Below are positions 6,214-7,971 of a DNA stretch of 7,971 nt, piece after piece. Where the stretch lies: positions 1 to 7,971 of the forward strand of contig JAIPCS010000153.1 in assembly GCA_021738105.1 (NCBI GenBank). The letters run 5' to 3'. Source of the stretch: Sulfuritalea sp. Its GTDB lineage: Bacteria; Pseudomonadota; Gammaproteobacteria; Burkholderiales; Rhodocyclaceae. The notes beneath the pieces are model-generated. The model ran no database searches. It saw only the letters and a list, made by a program, of their open reading frames with translations, and was not told the origin of the DNA. A program made the translations under genes and the position numbers. The first letter of the stretch is position 1. The number at the start of each line of letters is the position of its first letter.

Positions 6214-7194
6214 ATGAAAGCCCTTCTCTGCGAAGCCTACGGACCGATCGACACACTCGTCGTGACGGACGTACTCTCACCCCTACCCGCCTCCCGGCAG
6301 GTCTTGATTGATGTCCACGCCGCGGCCGTCAATTTTCCCGATGCGTTGATGGTGCAGGGCCTTTATCAGGTCAAGCCGCCGCTACCCTTCACGCCGGGCG
6401 CCGAAATTGCGGGCATCGTCAAGTCTGTTGGCGACGAGGTCAAACATTTCAAGGCCGGCGACCGGGTCATCGCGCTGGTCAGTACCGGCGGCTTTGCCCA
6501 GGAATGCCTGGCCGAAATGACGCGCGTGATGCCGCTGCCGGCAAACATGGACTTCGAAACCGGCGCGGCGCTGGTGCTGACCTATGCCACCTCGCTGCAT
6601 GCTCTTAAAGATTGCGGCCATCTCCAGGCCGGCGAGACACTGGTGGTGCTCGGCGCCGCCGGCGGTGTCGGCATCTCGGCCATCGAGATCGGCAAGGCCA
6701 TGGGCGCACGCGTGATTGCCGCCGCTTCAACCGATGACAAACTGGAACTGTGCAAAAAAGTCGGCGCTGACGAGACGGTGAATTATTCGACCGAGAACCT
6801 CAAGGACCGCATCAATGAGCTCACCGCAGGCAAGGGTGCAGACGTCGTGTACGACCCGGTGGGCGGTCCCTACACCGAGCCCGCGGTGCGCGCTCTGGCG
6901 TGGCGCGGCAGGCTGCTGATCATAGGCTTTGCCGCCGGCGAAATCCCGAAAATTCCACTCAACCTCGCCCTGCTCAAGGAACGCTCGCTCGTCGGAGTGT
7001 ATTGGGGCGATTCAACCAAACACGACCCGGCGGGCCACCTGGCCAATCTGAATCAACTCAACCAGTGGTTCGCCGCCGGCACCATCCACCCCGTCGTCAG
7101 CGAACGCTTTTCGCTCGCCGATGCCGGAAAAGCCATCGCTAAAATCGCCAACCGCGAGGTCAAGGGCAAGATCGTCGTCCTCCCGAACAGTTAA
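6214..7194 (+). CDS. Zinc-free MDR oxidoreductase, NADPH:quinone oxidoreductase-like
   Basis: This 326-residue protein is a medium-chain dehydrogenase/reductase of the quinone oxidoreductase/enoyl reductase group. The N-terminal GroES-like domain (about 1-125) contains VNFPDALMVQGLY (39-51), PFTPGAEIAG (58-67) and GDRV (82-85). The Rossmann domain carries GAAGGVG (147-153) and the KVGADETVNYS stretch (182-192). The cysteine and histidine ligands of zinc alcohol dehydrogenases are absent, so it should not bind catalytic zinc. It probably uses NADPH to reduce a quinone, enal or enone. A clear ribosome binding site supports the start. It follows the SDR after 258 bases with hairpins between, so it may have its own promoter, and precedes the aldehyde dehydrogenase by 76 bases. 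Automatic annotation as alcohol dehydrogenase would be misleading. The physiological substrate cannot be read from sequence. Confidence 0.92.
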   Translation: MKALLCEAYGPIDTLVVTDVLSPLPASRQVLIDVHAAAVNFPDALMVQGLYQVKPPLPFTPGAEIAGIVKSVGDEVKHFKAGDRVIALVSTGGFAQECLAEMTRVMPLPANMDFETGAALVLTYATSLHALKDCGHLQAGETLVVLGAAGGVGISAIEIGKAMGARVIAAASTDDKLELCKKVGADETVNYSTENLKDRINELTAGKGADVVYDPVGGPYTEPAVRALAWRGRLLIIGFAAGEIPKIPLNLALLKERSLVGVYWGDSTKHDPAGHLANLNQLNQWFAAGTIHPVVSERFSLADAGKAIAKIANREVKGKIVVLPNS

Positions 7195-7224
7195 CGCTCA
7201 TGGCAGCAAGCTCCACCCGCAGAA

Positions 7225-7243
7225 GATGAAACACGCTATTTCA
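7225..7243. promoter_or_regulatory. Inverted repeat TGAAA-N7-TTTCA before the aldehyde dehydrogenase
   Basis: TGAAA (7227-7231) and TTTCA (7239-7243) form an inverted repeat in the 76-base gap between the MDR and aldehyde dehydrogenase genes. Its left part, GATGAAACACG (7225-7235), also occurs at 5996-6006 before the MDR gene. It could be a regulator site shared by both genes, but short matches of this length are expected by chance at window scale. Confidence 0.3.
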
Positions 7244-7270
7244 AGCTAAACAACAGGAAACCAAAACAAC

Positions 7271-7971
7271 ATGGAACAACGCACACAGTTTTACATCGAC
7301 GGGCAGTGGGTCACTCCGGCCGGTCAGGGCAGCATTGACGTCTTCTCACCGACCGACGGCACCGTGCTGGCAAGCATCCCGCAAGGCAATGCCGCCGACG
7401 CCGATATGGCCGTGATGGCCGCGCGGCGCGCCTTCGGCGCCTGGAGCACAACACCCGCCGCCGAGCGTGCCGCCTACCTGAAAAAGATTCAGGGCGGCCT
7501 CAAGGCCGGCACCGACGACATCGCCCGGACCATCACGCTGGAAATGGGCATGCCCTACAAACTGTCGCAGCGCATTCAGGTCGGCTCGCCCACCGCCAGC
7601 TTCGGCATGTACTCGAAAATGCTGGCCGATTTTCCGTTCGAGGAGCAGATCGGTCATTCCAAGGTGGTACGCGAGGCGGTCGGTGTGGTCGTTGCCATCA
7701 CGCCCTGGAACTATCCGCTGCACCAGATCGCCGCCAAGGTCGCCGCAGCGCTGGCGGCCGGCTGTACCGTGGTGCTCAAGCCCTCGGAAGTCGCGCCGCT
7801 GAATGCCTTCCTGCTGGCCGAGATCATCCACGCCGCAGGGCTGCCTGCCGGCGTCTTCAATCTGGTGACCGGCGATGGCCCGGTGATTGGCGAAGCCCTG
7901 GTGAAGCACACCGAAGTCGACATGGTGTCCTTCACCGGCTCCACCCGTGCCGGCAAGCGCGTGGCCGAACT
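7271..7971 (+). CDS. Aldehyde dehydrogenase, N-terminal 233 residues (cut by window edge)
   Basis: The frame is open from ATG at 7271 to the right edge, giving about the first half of an NAD(P)-dependent aldehyde dehydrogenase (full family length is near 480). FYIDGQWV (7-14) is the typical N-terminus. TPWNYPLHQIAAK (144-156) contains Asn147, the oxyanion-stabilising asparagine, and KPSE (170-173) and FTGSTRAGK (221-229) are cofactor-binding motifs. The catalytic Glu and Cys would lie beyond the window, so completeness is untested. An AGGAAA (7255-7260) precedes the ATG, with longer than ideal spacing. The gene follows the MDR gene in the same direction and may be co-transcribed. It would oxidise an aldehyde to the acid; in this context a fatty aldehyde is plausible, but the motifs do not fix chain length. 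Confidence 0.93.
   Translation, partial: MEQRTQFYIDGQWVTPAGQGSIDVFSPTDGTVLASIPQGNAADADMAVMAARRAFGAWSTTPAAERAAYLKKIQGGLKAGTDDIARTITLEMGMPYKLSQRIQVGSPTASFGMYSKMLADFPFEEQIGHSKVVREAVGVVVAITPWNYPLHQIAAKVAAALAAGCTVVLKPSEVAPLNAFLLAEIIHAAGLPAGVFNLVTGDGPVIGEALVKHTEVDMVSFTGSTRAGKRVAE

Noticed and set aside
1..7971. Mobile elements, CRISPR arrays, rRNA or tRNA genes
   Set aside because: No transposase or integrase, no regularly spaced repeats and no RNA-gene landmarks were seen.

Overview
The window is GC-rich, tightly packed proteobacterial-type DNA. I read it as a gamma- or betaproteobacterium that stores neutral lipid and oxidises lipids or hydrocarbons, because two wax ester synthase/diacylglycerol acyltransferase (WS/DGAT) genes sit next to a TetR regulator and a run of dehydrogenases. 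There is no rRNA, tRNA, CRISPR array or transposon to place it more precisely, so the taxonomy is an inference.

Left half, minus strand (4276 down to the left edge): four genes read leftward with gaps of 12, 21 and 2 bases. The order is WS/DGAT, alpha/beta hydrolase, second WS/DGAT, second alpha/beta hydrolase (cut by the edge). Acyltransferases that make wax esters or triacylglycerol therefore alternate with putative lipases or esterases, as in a synthesis-and-turnover module. Both acyltransferases carry long Lys/Ala/Pro/Arg-rich C-terminal tails. The second has a changed active-site motif (HHAAIDV instead of HHxxxDG).

Centre (4277-4414): a 138-base divergent intergenic region. It holds a consensus TATAAT box facing right and an imperfect palindrome over that box, a good candidate operator for the adjacent TetR protein.

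Right half, plus strand: a TetR-family regulator overlaps a short-chain dehydrogenase (SDR) by four bases (ATGA). Next comes a 258-base intergenic region with two hairpins, a very strong G-quadruplex motif on the minus strand and a possible regulatory palindrome. Then follow a zinc-free quinone-oxidoreductase-like MDR protein and, 76 bases on, an aldehyde dehydrogenase cut by the right edge.

Taken together, the plus-strand enzymes could interconvert alcohols, aldehydes and acids (SDR, MDR, ALDH), while the minus-strand enzymes esterify acyl-CoA into storage lipid and release it again. The TetR protein between the two arms is the obvious candidate to set the balance, probably by sensing an acyl-CoA or related lipid. 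The individual families are firm; substrates, the linked pathway and the regulation are inferred.
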